Shown: positions 1 to 6,856, counted from the first letter of the stretch. The stretch: DNA of 7,077 nucleotides from Cycloclasticus sp. (GCA_012960055.1 DUCA01000184.1:1-7077); one strand, 5' to 3'. Notes: generated from the sequence alone by a model not told the origin. Numbers and translations: made by a program.

Positions 1-1
1 A

Positions 2-2560
2 GTACAACTTAAAGACGCGGGTGTAAAAGGCAAGAAAACAGACTCTACGCTGAGTGAAGATGACAAATTAAAGTTGTTGGCTCACCTTCGAGAAAGTCAC
101 GGTAAAGCGAAAAAAGATATTTCAGCGCCTAAAAAAATGACGCTGAAGCGTAAAACGACGGTAAGCGAATTAAAGCAGCCGGTTAAACGGCGAGGTGCTA
201 TAGCAGGTTCTGTTAGTATCGAGGTGCGTAAAAAGAAGGTCGGCGGGCGTTCTGTTGATGACGCGCGTACAGGCCTAAGTGCAAAAGAGCTTGAAGAAGC
301 GAAAAAAGCCGCTGAGGCACACGATCAGCTCGTGCAAGAAAAAGGCGAGGCTCGTGAAAAAGAACAAGATAGGCTTAGCAAAAACCTTGAAGCGAAAGAG
401 AAGGTAGAAGCTGATAAGCAAGCCATCATTGATGCTGAAAAAGCAGCAGAAGCAGAGAAAGAAGCGACTGAACTTGCGGAAAAACAAGCGGAAGTTGCTG
501 TCAAAGAGGCTGAAGTTGCTGCCAAAAACGCTAAAGTTGTTGCTAAGGACGTTGCGGTTTCTGCAAAACAGGCCGTTGAAAAAACAGCTAAGTCAGCGGA
601 TAAAAAAGTGGTACAAACGACTGCAAAGAAAGTGCAAGCGGTTGCTCGTAAGCCAGACAAAAAGAAAAGCGGCGGGAAGCCTGGTGGGAGAGTTCTTCAT
701 GTTGATAAGAGATCTCGCCGTAAAGGAAAGGGTCCTAGAAAAGCGCGAGATATACGCCTTCAGTCAGATGATAAGCATGCATTTGAAGTGCCGACTAAAA
801 CGATTACCTATAACGTAGAAATTCCTGAAAGTATCATCGTGTCTGATCTTGCTCAACGTATGAAGGTTAAAGCGGGTGAGGTGATTAAAACATTAATGGG
901 CCTTGGCACAATGGCAACCATTAATCAACCTTTGGACCAAGATACAGCGGTTATCGTTGTTGAAGAAATGGGGCACAAGGTCGTGTTGCGAAGTGATGAA
1001 GACATTCAGGCTGAATTATTAGCGGATGTTATTCAACTAGATGGGGAAGAAGAGCCACGTGGGCCGGTTATTACAATTATGGGTCACGTAGATCACGGCA
1101 AAACTTCTTTACTAGATTACATTCGTGAAAGCCGCGTGGCTGCCGGTGAGTCCGGTGGTATTACACAACATATTGGTGCCTACCGCGTGAAACAAGGCGA
1201 CGGCATGATGACCTTTATTGACACACCAGGACATGCCGCGTTTACTGCTATGCGTGCCCGTGGTGCGAAAATTACCGATTTAGTTATCTTGGTGGTTGCT
1301 GCTGATGACGGTGTGATGCCGCAAACGAAAGAAGCAGTAGAGCATGCGCGTGCAGCGGGTGTGCCGATGATTGTTGCGGTTAATAAAATGGATAAAGAAG
1401 GTGCGCAACCTGATCGTGTTCGTAATGAATTAGCACAAATTGAAGTGACACCTGAAGAGTGGGGCGGTGATACGCAATTCGTTAATATTTCTGCGCTAAC
1501 GGGCGAAGGTGTTGATCAGTTGTTGGAAGCGATTTCCTTGCAGGCTGAATTACTCGAATTAACAGCGCCTGTTGATGTGGCTGCAATTGGTGTTGTTGTT
1601 GAATCCCGTCTTGATAAAGGCCGCGGTGCGGTGGGTACGATTCTAGTTCAAAAAGGCACCTTGAAAATAGGCGACTACATTGTTGCTGGCGAGGCGCATG
1701 GCCGTGTTAAAGCGATGTTTGATGAGCATGGTAAAACAGTTAAATTGGCGACACCATCAGTACCTGTTGAAGTATTAGGTCTTTCTACTGCTACGGAGGC
1801 TGGTGTTGAAGTTTATGCGGCGCCGAGTGAGCGTAAAGCGCGTGAAATTGCTGAATTCCGTCAAGTTAAAACAAGACAAGCTAGGCAAGCCAAGCAACAA
1901 GCGGCGAAGCTAGAGCAAGCCTTCTCACAAATGGAAGGTGATACAAGCTCAACACTGAATGTGTTATTGAAAACAGACGTGCATGGTAGTTTGGAAGCGC
2001 TGAAGTCATCGTTAACGAACCTGTCAACGGATGAAGTGAAATTGGTTGTCGTGGCTGGCGGTGTTGGTGGTATTAACGAAAGTGACGTTAACCTGGCTGC
2101 TGCATCAGATGCCTTGATTGTTGGCTTTAATACCCGTGCGGATGCAAGTGCAAGACGTATGATTGAAAACCGCGGTGTATCCGTGCGTTATTACAGCATT
2201 ATTTATGATGTGATTGATGATGTTCGTGATGCGCTATCTGGATTGCTTGCACCTGAGATTAGAGAGCAAATCGTTGGTATTGCTAATGTGCGTGATGTGT
2301 TCAAATCGCCAAAACTGGGTGCGATTGCAGGCTGTATGGTGACAGAAGGCTTTGTAAGAAAAGACTTACCTATTCGTGTGTTGCGTGATAGCGTAGTTAT
2401 TTACGAAGGGCAACTAGAATCATTGCGACGCTTTAAAGATGACGTGAAAGACGTTAAGAATGGTATGGAGTGTGGTATCGGCGTTAAAGACTACAACGAT
2501 GTTCAAGAAGGCGATCAAATTGAAGTCTTCGAGCGCATTGAAGTTAAGCGCAAGCTGTAA
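2..2560 (+). CDS. infB: Translation initiation factor IF-2, 5' end missing
   Basis: IF2 is the GTPase that brings initiator tRNA to the 30S subunit and promotes 50S joining. The reading frame is open from base 2, and the residues before the first possible start (VQLKDAG, then LSEDDKLKLLAHL) match the N-terminal IF2 subdomain. The gene therefore begins upstream of the window, with roughly 20-25 residues missing; the TTG codons at 74-79 are not the start. In order: end of the first IF2_N module, an IF2-associated basic segment (about 137-240, with IEVRKKK), a long Ala/Lys/Glu-rich linker (about 280-720), the second IF2_N module (about 800-990), the G domain, and domains II (about 1570-1830), III (about 1950-2250) and IV (2260-2557). 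G motifs are intact: GHVDHGKT at 1082-1105, DTPGH at 1220-1234, NKMD at 1382-1393, SAL at 1490-1498. The visible part is 852 residues, so the full length is near that of E. coli IF2 (890). The linker differs from the E. coli one and contains a heptad repeat (separate entry). rbfA follows after 9 bases. Confidence 0.98.
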   Translation, partial: VQLKDAGVKGKKTDSTLSEDDKLKLLAHLRESHGKAKKDISAPKKMTLKRKTTVSELKQPVKRRGAIAGSVSIEVRKKKVGGRSVDDARTGLSAKELEEAKKAAEAHDQLVQEKGEAREKEQDRLSKNLEAKEKVEADKQAIIDAEKAAEAEKEATELAEKQAEVAVKEAEVAAKNAKVVAKDVAVSAKQAVEKTAKSADKKVVQTTAKKVQAVARKPDKKKSGGKPGGRVLHVDKRSRRKGKGPRKARDIRLQSDDKHAFEVPTKTITYNVEIPESIIVSDLAQRMKVKAGEVIKTLMGLGTMATINQPLDQDTAVIVVEEMGHKVVLRSDEDIQAELLADVIQLDGEEEPRGPVITIMGHVDHGKTSLLDYIRESRVAAGESGGITQHIGAYRVKQGDGMMTFIDTPGHAAFTAMRARGAKITDLVILVVAADDGVMPQTKEAVEHARAAGVPMIVAVNKMDKEGAQPDRVRNELAQIEVTPEEWGGDTQFVNISALTGEGVDQLLEAISLQAELLELTAPVDVAAIGVVVESRLDKGRGAVGTILVQKGTLKIGDYIVAGEAHGRVKAMFDEHGKTVKLATPSVPVEVLGLSTATEAGVEVYAAPSERKAREIAEFRQVKTRQARQAKQQAAKLEQAFSQMEGDTSSTLNVLLKTDVHGSLEALKSSLTNLSTDEVKLVVVAGGVGGINESDVNLAAASDALIVGFNTRADASARRMIENRGVSVRYYSIIYDVIDDVRDALSGLLAPEIREQIVGIANVRDVFKSPKLGAIAGCMVTEGFVRKDLPIRVLRDSVVIYEGQLESLRRFKDDVKDVKNGMECGIGVKDYNDVQEGDQIEVFERIEVKRKL
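491..595 (+). repeat. Degenerate 21-bp tandem repeat in the IF2 linker
   Basis: Five consecutive 21-base units at 491-511, 512-532, 533-553, 554-574 and 575-595 encode EVAVKEA, EVAAKNA, KVVAKDV, AVSAKQA and VEKTAKS. The first two are the most alike in DNA (both begin GAAGTTGCTG); the last is the most diverged. The unit is one heptad, rich in Ala, Val, Lys and Glu, which fits a continuous charged helix or coiled coil in the poorly conserved region between the two IF2_N modules. The repeat is seen directly; the helical structure is inferred from composition. Confidence 0.6.
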
Positions 2561-2569
2561 TTAAGTAAT

Positions 2570-2935
2570 ATGGCTAGAGAATTTTTACGTTTTCAGCGCG
2601 TTGAAAGGCAGCTTCAGCGCGAATTGGCTGAAATCCTACAGCGTGACATTCGCGACCCCGAGGTCGGTTTTGTGACGGTGAGCGGCGTTGAAGTCACAAA
2701 AGATATAGCGATTGCTAAAGTCTTTATCAGCGTACTTACAACTAAGGATGATGAAAGCAAACAGTCCAGCGTTGCCGCGTTGAACCGTGCCTCAAATTAT
2801 ATTCACGGCATGGTGTCTAAGCGCATGCGGATGAGAATGGTGCCGGAATTGCGATTCTTTTTGGACGAGTCTATTGAGCAAGGTATTAAAATGGATGCGT
2901 TGCTGAAGGCAACAAATCCAGATAATGAGAAATAG
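2570..2935 (+). CDS. rbfA: Ribosome-binding factor A
   Basis: RbfA is a small cytoplasmic protein that binds the immature 30S subunit near the 5' end of 16S rRNA. It is needed for late 30S maturation and for growth in the cold. The 121-residue product shows the family pattern: an N-terminal MAREF..QRVERQLQRELAEILQRDIRDP, then the KH-like core with VTVSGVEVTKDIAIAKVFISVL, and the helix pair ALNRASNYIHGMVSKRMRMRMVPEL leading to FFLDESIEQG. It is about 12 residues shorter than the E. coli protein (133), because the charged C-terminal tail is reduced to NPDNEK. The ATG at 2570 gives the standard family N-terminus. It lies 9 bases after the infB stop without a clear Shine-Dalgarno sequence, so translational coupling to infB is likely. 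Confidence 0.97.
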   Translation: MAREFLRFQRVERQLQRELAEILQRDIRDPEVGFVTVSGVEVTKDIAIAKVFISVLTTKDDESKQSSVAALNRASNYIHGMVSKRMRMRMVPELRFFLDESIEQGIKMDALLKATNPDNEK

Positions 2936-2938
2936 CAC

Positions 2939-3847
2939 GTGGCGGATCGTAAAAAGAAGGGCCGTGATATCAGCGGTATTCTTGTTTTAGATAAGCCGCT
3001 GCATATCTCCTCCAACAGAGCTGTGCAAATTGTTAAGCGCTTATATGGCGCGAAAAAGGTGGGTCATACCGGCAGTTTGGATCCATTGGCATCAGGCGTT
3101 CTGCCTATTTGTTTAGGTCATGGGACAAAAGTTTCGCAATATTTATTAGCGTCCGATAAAACCTACCAATTCACCATGAAGTTGGGTCAAACCACCACAA
3201 CCGGTGATGTTGAAGGCGATATCGTGGACGAAAAGCCCGTACCAGATATTCAGCCGCTTGAATTAGCGGCGTTATTGCAGCGTTTCACCGGCGACATCCA
3301 ACAAATTCCCCCGATGTACTCGGCGCTAAAGCACAATGGCAGACGTTTATATGCTTTGGCGAGGGAAGGTGTGGTGGTTGAGCGACCGGCTCGTGGCGTG
3401 ACGATTAAGTCACTGACGTTAAAAGATCAAACAGCGGATAGCATCAGCCTAGAGGTGTGTTGTACAAAAGGAACATACGTTCGTACGTTAGCAGAAGACT
3501 TAGGGTATGCATTGGGCTGTGGCGCGCATGTTGCTTTTTTAAGGCGTATAGTGACAGGGCCATTTGGCTTGCAAGAATCCGTAACAATTGAGCAGCTGGA
3601 GTCATTGCAAGGTGATTTAAATGGTTTAGATGGTTTACTCAATAGTTTGGATTTGGCGTTACAGGAATACCCAGTGATGACGTGCAACGATATTGATAGG
3701 CAAGACTTATGTTTGGGCCGCCAAGTACAAGTTGACGGCTTAATGAACGCGCCTCTCATTCGTATGAACGATTTGAGCGGTAATGTTTTTGGCCTGGGTA
3801 AGTGGGAATCTGAGGGCCGCTTGGCACCGGTAAGGATTTTTGCCTAG
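2939..3847 (+). CDS. truB: tRNA pseudouridine(55) synthase
   Basis: TruB converts uridine 55 in the T-loop of nearly all tRNAs to pseudouridine and also acts as a tRNA chaperone. The 302-residue protein has the family signature GHTGSLDPLASGVLP. The catalytic Asp is residue 48 (codon 3080-3082), the same number as in E. coli, which strongly supports the GTG start at 2939. Tyr76 in the SDKTY segment is the stacking tyrosine, and KGTYVRT (Arg182) is the conserved active-site arginine motif. LGCGAHVAFLRR follows. The last 60 or so residues (LCLGRQVQVDG to LAPVRIFA) form the small PUA-like C-terminal domain. E. coli TruB is 314 residues, so this copy is complete. The start lies 3 bases after the rbfA stop, with only a weak purine-rich stretch (ATGAGA) inside the end of rbfA. 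Confidence 0.98.
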   Translation: MADRKKKGRDISGILVLDKPLHISSNRAVQIVKRLYGAKKVGHTGSLDPLASGVLPICLGHGTKVSQYLLASDKTYQFTMKLGQTTTTGDVEGDIVDEKPVPDIQPLELAALLQRFTGDIQQIPPMYSALKHNGRRLYALAREGVVVERPARGVTIKSLTLKDQTADSISLEVCCTKGTYVRTLAEDLGYALGCGAHVAFLRRIVTGPFGLQESVTIEQLESLQGDLNGLDGLLNSLDLALQEYPVMTCNDIDRQDLCLGRQVQVDGLMNAPLIRMNDLSGNVFGLGKWESEGRLAPVRIFA

Positions 3848-3852
3848 CTGAG

Positions 3853-3870
3853 ATTTGCGTCGGTGCAAAT
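3853..3870 (+). other. Small hairpin just after truB
   Basis: ATTTGC (3853-3858) and GCAAAT (3865-3870) are perfect inverted arms around the six bases GTCGGT. A G-U pair could extend the stem to seven pairs with a four-base loop. It starts five bases after the truB stop. No T-run follows, so it is not an intrinsic terminator. It could protect the 3' end of infB-operon mRNA or be a chance structure. Confidence 0.35.
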
Positions 3871-3900
3871 AGAAATAATAGGGGCTATATTAATAGTGGC

Positions 3901-3929
3901 TTGTTAGCAAACAGCGTGCAGAGTATAAT
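3901..3929 (+). promoter_or_regulatory. Sigma-70 promoter for rpsO-pnp-phaR
   Basis: The -35 box is TTGTTA (3901-3906, four of six bases of TTGACA) and the -10 box is a perfect TATAAT (3924-3929), with an ideal 17-base spacer. Transcription should begin near 3936-3938, giving a leader of about 33 bases before rpsO. The discriminator right after the -10 box, GCGCTG, is GC-rich, as at stringently controlled ribosomal promoters. The site matches the known position of the rpsO promoter in E. coli, between truB and rpsO. Confidence 0.85.
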
Positions 3930-3938
3930 GCGCTGTTT
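3909..3938 (+). promoter_or_regulatory. Inverted repeat centred on the rpsO -10 box
   Basis: AAACAGCG (3909-3916) and CGCTGTTT (3931-3938) are perfect 8-base inverted arms around 14 bases that contain the -10 box. Two more T follow the right arm. As DNA it could be an operator for a dimeric regulator. As RNA from upstream transcription it would be a hairpin followed by a short U-run, a possible weak terminator for the infB operon. An 8-base dyad of this spacing is expected about twice by chance in a window this size, so only its position makes it notable. Confidence 0.3.
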
Positions 3939-3957
3939 TTAAGATAAATTGTAAATT

Positions 3958-3961
3958 GGAG
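3958..3961 (+). promoter_or_regulatory. Ribosome binding site of rpsO
   Basis: GGAG ends 8 bases before the ATG at 3970. It is the clearest Shine-Dalgarno sequence in the window and fits a highly expressed ribosomal protein gene. Confidence 0.8.
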
Positions 3962-4002
3962 CAAGAAATATGTCGTTCGGTACAGAACAAAAGCAAGAAA
4001 TA
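3960..4002 (+). repeat. 11-bp direct repeat flanking the rpsO start
   Basis: AGCAAGAAATA occurs at 3960-3970 and again at 3992-4002, with a period of 32 bases. The first copy runs from the last two bases of the Shine-Dalgarno sequence to the A of the ATG; the second lies in codons 8-11. Between them GTTC (3975-3978) and GAAC (3985-3988) can form a four-pair hairpin. The repeat itself is certain; a role in translation control is speculation. Confidence 0.4.
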
Positions 4003-4239
4003 GTTAAAGAATATGCGTTATCAGAAGGTGATACAGGATCTCCAGAGGTTCAAGTTGCTTTGTTAACGGGGAGAATCAATCATTTGACACCGCATTTTTC
4101 TGAGAACAAAAAAGACCACCATTCACGTCAAGGTTTATTAAGAATTATTAACCGTCGTCGTAAACTTTTAGATTACTTAAAAGGTAAAGACGTAGAGCGT
4201 TACCGTGCACTTATCGCGCGTTTAGGTTTAAGAAAATAA
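3970..4239 (+). CDS. rpsO: 30S ribosomal protein S15
   Basis: S15 is a primary 16S rRNA binding protein. It binds the three-way junction of the central domain and starts assembly of the platform. The 89-residue product has the normal family length and the typical sequence, with DTGSPEVQVALLT in the first helices, INHLTPHF, then the RNA-binding KKDHHSRQGLLRIINRRRKLLDYLK and the closing IARLGLRK. It is the first gene after the internal promoter, with a strong ribosome binding site. pnp follows after 23 bases with no terminator. In E. coli S15 represses its own translation through a pseudoknot over the start. Here the leader is short, and an 11-base direct repeat spans the start (separate entry). 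Confidence 0.99.
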   Translation: MSFGTEQKQEIVKEYALSEGDTGSPEVQVALLTGRINHLTPHFSENKKDHHSRQGLLRIINRRRKLLDYLKGKDVERYRALIARLGLRK

Positions 4240-4249
4240 TTTAATTAAT

Positions 4250-4256
4250 AGGCAGG
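4250..4256 (+). promoter_or_regulatory. Ribosome binding site of pnp
   Basis: AGGCAGG lies six bases upstream of the GTG at 4263 and supports that codon as the start of pnp. It sits in the 23-base gap after rpsO. Confidence 0.65.
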
Positions 4257-4262
4257 CATATA

Positions 4263-6329
4263 GTGAATCCAGTAAAAAAAGAGTTTCAGTTCGGCAATCA
4301 AACAGTCTCATTTGAAACGGGTGAAGTGGCTCGTCAAGCAGACGGCGCTGTATTGGTAGAAATTGATGGCACAGTTGTTTTAGTGACGGTCGTTGGTAAA
4401 CGTGAAGGTGGTGAGAATAATTCTTTCTTTCCATTAACCGTTAACTACCAAGAAAGAACATACTCCGCTGGTAAAATACCAGGCGGTTTTTTTAAGCGTG
4501 AAGGCCGTCCAAGCGAGAAAGAAACACTAACTTCTCGTCTTATTGATCGTCCAATCCGTCCATTGTTTCCCAAAGGATACAAAAACGAAACTCAAATTAT
4601 CGCGACTGTTATTTCATTAAACCCTGAAGTTGACCCAGATATTCCTGCCTTATTAGGTGCATCTGCTGCGTTAGCAATTTCAGGCTTACCGTTTGATGGC
4701 CCAATTGGTGCGGTTCGTGTTGGTTATATCAATGGCGAATATGCACTGAACCCGCTTAAATCAGAATTAGAAGAGTCTCAATTAGACTTGGTTGTTGCTG
4801 GTACATCTGACGCCGTATTGATGGTTGAATCAGAAGCGGATTGCCTGTCAGAAGAAGTGATGTTAGGCGCGGTAACATTTGGTCACGAACAAATGCAATC
4901 AGCGATTACAGCAATTAATGAATTAGCTGCAGACGTTGGCCAGCCTCGTATGGAATGGGTTGCGCCTGAAGTTAACGAAACATTAGTAGAAAAAGTAGCT
5001 GGGCTCGCAACAGCGGGTATTGCAGATGCGTATACCATTCTTGTTAAACTTGACCGTCAGGTGAAGTTGAAAGAAGTGCGTAGCGAGGTCTTAGCGCAAC
5101 TAGAAGACGAAGATACTGACGAAGTGAAAGGTATCTTCTCATCACTTGAAAAGAAACACGTACGTAACTTGGTTCTTTCAACTCGTCAGCGTATTGATGG
5201 TCGTGATTTATCAACGGTTCGTGAAATACACGTTCGTACCGGCGTATTGCCTCGTGCACACGGTTCTGCGTTGTTCACACGCGGCGAAACTCAAGCCTTA
5301 GTCGTGGCTACCTTAGGTACCGACCGTGATGCTCAAATGATTGATGCGGTTGAAGGTGAGTACCGTGACCACTTCATGTTGCACTATAACTTCCCTCCAT
5401 TTTGCGTAGGTGAAACAGGTTTTGTTGGCTCACCAAAAAGACGCGAAATTGGTCATGGTCGTTTAGCGAAACGTGGTATTCAAGCGGTATTGCCTAGCCA
5501 AGAAGATTTTTCATACGTATTGCGCGTAGTCGCTGAAGTGACGGAATCAAATGGTTCAAGTTCTATGGCCAGCACATGCGGCACTAGCCTTGCGTTAATG
5601 GACGCTGGCGTGCCGATTAAAGCACCAGTTGCCGGTATTGCGATGGGTCTTATTAAAGAAGGTGATGATTTCGCTGTACTGTCTGACATCTTGGGTGATG
5701 AAGATCACTTGGGTGATATGGACTTTAAAGTATCAGGCACAGACTCTGGTATTACTGCCCTACAAATGGATATTAAAATCCAAGGTATTACGGCTGAAAT
5801 TATGTCGCAAGCCCTAGAGCAAGCTAAAGGTGGTCGTTTACACATTTTAGAAAAAATGAATGCTGACTTGTCGCAAGCACGTGAAGAAATGTCTGATTTT
5901 GCTCCTCGCATTTTGACGCTAAAAATTGATCCAGCTAAAATTCGTGACGTTATTGGTAAAGGCGGCGTAACCATTCGTGCCATTACCGAAGAAACAGGTG
6001 CTTCGATTGATATTACCGATGAAGGCTTGGTTAAAGTTGCATCGGTTGATCGTGAAGCCGGTGAAAAAGCACTTAAACGCATTGAAGATATTACTGCTGA
6101 AATTGAAGTGGGTAGAATTTACGAGGGTAAAGTGGTTCGCTTAATGGACTTCGGTGCGTTTGTATCGATTCTTCCAGGTAAAGACGGTTTGGTACATATC
6201 TCTCAGATTTCAGAAGAGCGCGTAGAGAATGTTACCGATAAATTGTCTGAAGGTGACGTGGTTAAAGTGAAAGTGCTTGAAGTTGATCGTCAAGGCCGTG
6301 TTCGCTTAAGTATGAAAGACGTTAGCTAA
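4263..6329 (+). CDS. pnp: Polyribonucleotide nucleotidyltransferase (PNPase)
   Basis: PNPase degrades RNA 3' to 5' by phosphorolysis, releasing nucleoside diphosphates; in many bacteria it is a trimer and part of the RNA degradosome. The 688-residue protein has two RNase PH-like cores joined by an alpha-helical domain, a KH domain and an S1 domain. The first core holds ETGEVARQADGAV and FFKREGRPSEKE. The second holds GTDRDAQMID, PPFCVGETG and GDEDHLGDMDFKV; Asp479 and Asp485 correspond to the catalytic Asp486 and Asp492 of E. coli. The KH loop GKGG is at residues 565-568 and the S1 domain covers about 617-687. The GTG start gives VNPVKKEFQFG, aligning with MLNPIVRKFQYG of E. coli. The protein stops right at the end of S1 (RLSMKDVS) and lacks the Ala/Glu-rich tail of the 711-residue E. 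coli enzyme. The phaR-like gene follows after 14 bases. Confidence 0.98.
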   Translation: MNPVKKEFQFGNQTVSFETGEVARQADGAVLVEIDGTVVLVTVVGKREGGENNSFFPLTVNYQERTYSAGKIPGGFFKREGRPSEKETLTSRLIDRPIRPLFPKGYKNETQIIATVISLNPEVDPDIPALLGASAALAISGLPFDGPIGAVRVGYINGEYALNPLKSELEESQLDLVVAGTSDAVLMVESEADCLSEEVMLGAVTFGHEQMQSAITAINELAADVGQPRMEWVAPEVNETLVEKVAGLATAGIADAYTILVKLDRQVKLKEVRSEVLAQLEDEDTDEVKGIFSSLEKKHVRNLVLSTRQRIDGRDLSTVREIHVRTGVLPRAHGSALFTRGETQALVVATLGTDRDAQMIDAVEGEYRDHFMLHYNFPPFCVGETGFVGSPKRREIGHGRLAKRGIQAVLPSQEDFSYVLRVVAEVTESNGSSSMASTCGTSLALMDAGVPIKAPVAGIAMGLIKEGDDFAVLSDILGDEDHLGDMDFKVSGTDSGITALQMDIKIQGITAEIMSQALEQAKGGRLHILEKMNADLSQAREEMSDFAPRILTLKIDPAKIRDVIGKGGVTIRAITEETGASIDITDEGLVKVASVDREAGEKALKRIEDITAEIEVGRIYEGKVVRLMDFGAFVSILPGKDGLVHISQISEERVENVTDKLSEGDVVKVKVLEVDRQGRVRLSMKDVS

Positions 6330-6343
6330 CTTAAAGCGCCACC

Positions 6344-6805
6344 ATGGAACACTCAAGAATTATTAAAAAGTATCCTAATCGTCGATTATACGATACGGAG
6401 ATTAGCAAGTACGTAACGCTTAATGATGTGCGCCAGCTTATTATTGAGCGTGAACCGGTTAAAGTTATTGATGCTAAAAGCAAGGACGACTTAACGCGCA
6501 GTGTTTTGCTACAAATTATTCTTGAGCAAGAAGAAGATGGTGAACCTATCATGAGTGCTGAAATGTTAGAACAACTTATCCGTTTTTATGGAGACCCGTT
6601 CCAACACAATTTCGCTCATTACCTTGAAAACTCAGTAAAACTGATTGCTGAGCAACGTGCCAAGGTTAAGGATAAATTGGAGCAAGCATCTGACCCACTT
6701 GCCTTGATGACGGCTTTAGCAAACCGAAATATGGCAGTATTTAAAGAAATGCAAGACGGTTTGTTTAAATCTGTGATGCCAAAAGCATCGCTCAAAAAAG
6801 AGTAA
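6344..6805 (+). CDS. phaR: PhaR-type polyhydroxyalkanoate synthesis regulator
   Basis: PhaR proteins bind DNA upstream of phasin and PHA genes and repress them; PHA granules bind the repressor and lift the block. The 153-residue product opens with the hallmark RIIKKYPNRRLYDTEISKYVTLNDVRQLI, the PHB/PHA accumulation DNA-binding domain (PHB_acc_N, residues about 5-64). A PHB_acc-type segment follows (about 68-105, with SAEMLEQLIRFYGDPFQ), then a helical, partly amphipathic C-terminus. Family membership is clear from sequence; the regulatory role here is inferred. The ATG at 6344 is the only choice, since an in-frame stop lies at 6332-6334 and the next ATG is far inside the conserved domain. No good Shine-Dalgarno sequence is visible, and it lies 14 bases after pnp, so it is probably translated by coupling and transcribed with pnp. 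No PHA synthase or phasin gene is in the window. A strong terminator follows 23 bases after the stop. Confidence 0.9.
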   Translation: MEHSRIIKKYPNRRLYDTEISKYVTLNDVRQLIIEREPVKVIDAKSKDDLTRSVLLQIILEQEEDGEPIMSAEMLEQLIRFYGDPFQHNFAHYLENSVKLIAEQRAKVKDKLEQASDPLALMTALANRNMAVFKEMQDGLFKSVMPKASLKKE

Positions 6806-6828
6806 TGCAGTAATATGTATCAGTAAGT

Positions 6829-6856
6829 AAAAGGCCTCATTTATGAGGCCTTTTTT
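6829..6856 (+). terminator. Intrinsic terminator after phaR
   Basis: AAGGCCTCAT (6831-6840) pairs with ATGAGGCCTT (6843-6852). If the innermost A-T pair opens, the stem is nine pairs with a four-base loop. Six T (6851-6856) follow the GC-rich part, and AAAA at 6829-6832 mirrors them, so it may also work on the minus strand. It closes the rpsO-pnp-phaR transcript and separates it from uvrC. Confidence 0.92.

Noticed and set aside
74..79. TTG codons as the start of infB
   Set aside because: The frame is open to the window edge and the residues before it match the IF2 N-terminal module, so the real start is upstream of the window.
325..660. Open frames on the minus strand opposite the infB linker
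   Set aside because: They mirror the Lys/Ala/Glu-rich codons of IF2, have composition-biased Ser/Ala/Phe products, and resemble no protein I know.
200..870. Internal start giving a short IF2 form, as in E. coli
   Set aside because: In-frame GTG and ATG codons exist (788, 860), but none has a convincing Shine-Dalgarno sequence at proper spacing.
3427..3759. Minus-strand open frame within truB
   Set aside because: It lies wholly opposite a well-conserved gene, with no recognisable domain, promoter or ribosome binding site.
3886..3891. TATATT as a second rpsO promoter -10 box
   Set aside because: No acceptable -35 box lies 16-18 bases upstream.
4485..4493. Run of seven T in pnp as a slippage or termination site
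   Set aside because: It encodes conserved Phe-Phe after Gly, and no stable stem precedes it.
5705..6082. Minus-strand open frame of 125 codons within pnp
   Set aside because: It is opposite the conserved active-site and KH coding region and its product has no family features.
6338..6347. GCCACCATGG at the phaR start, identical to the vertebrate Kozak consensus
   Set aside because: The context is bacterial throughout and the match is a coincidence.
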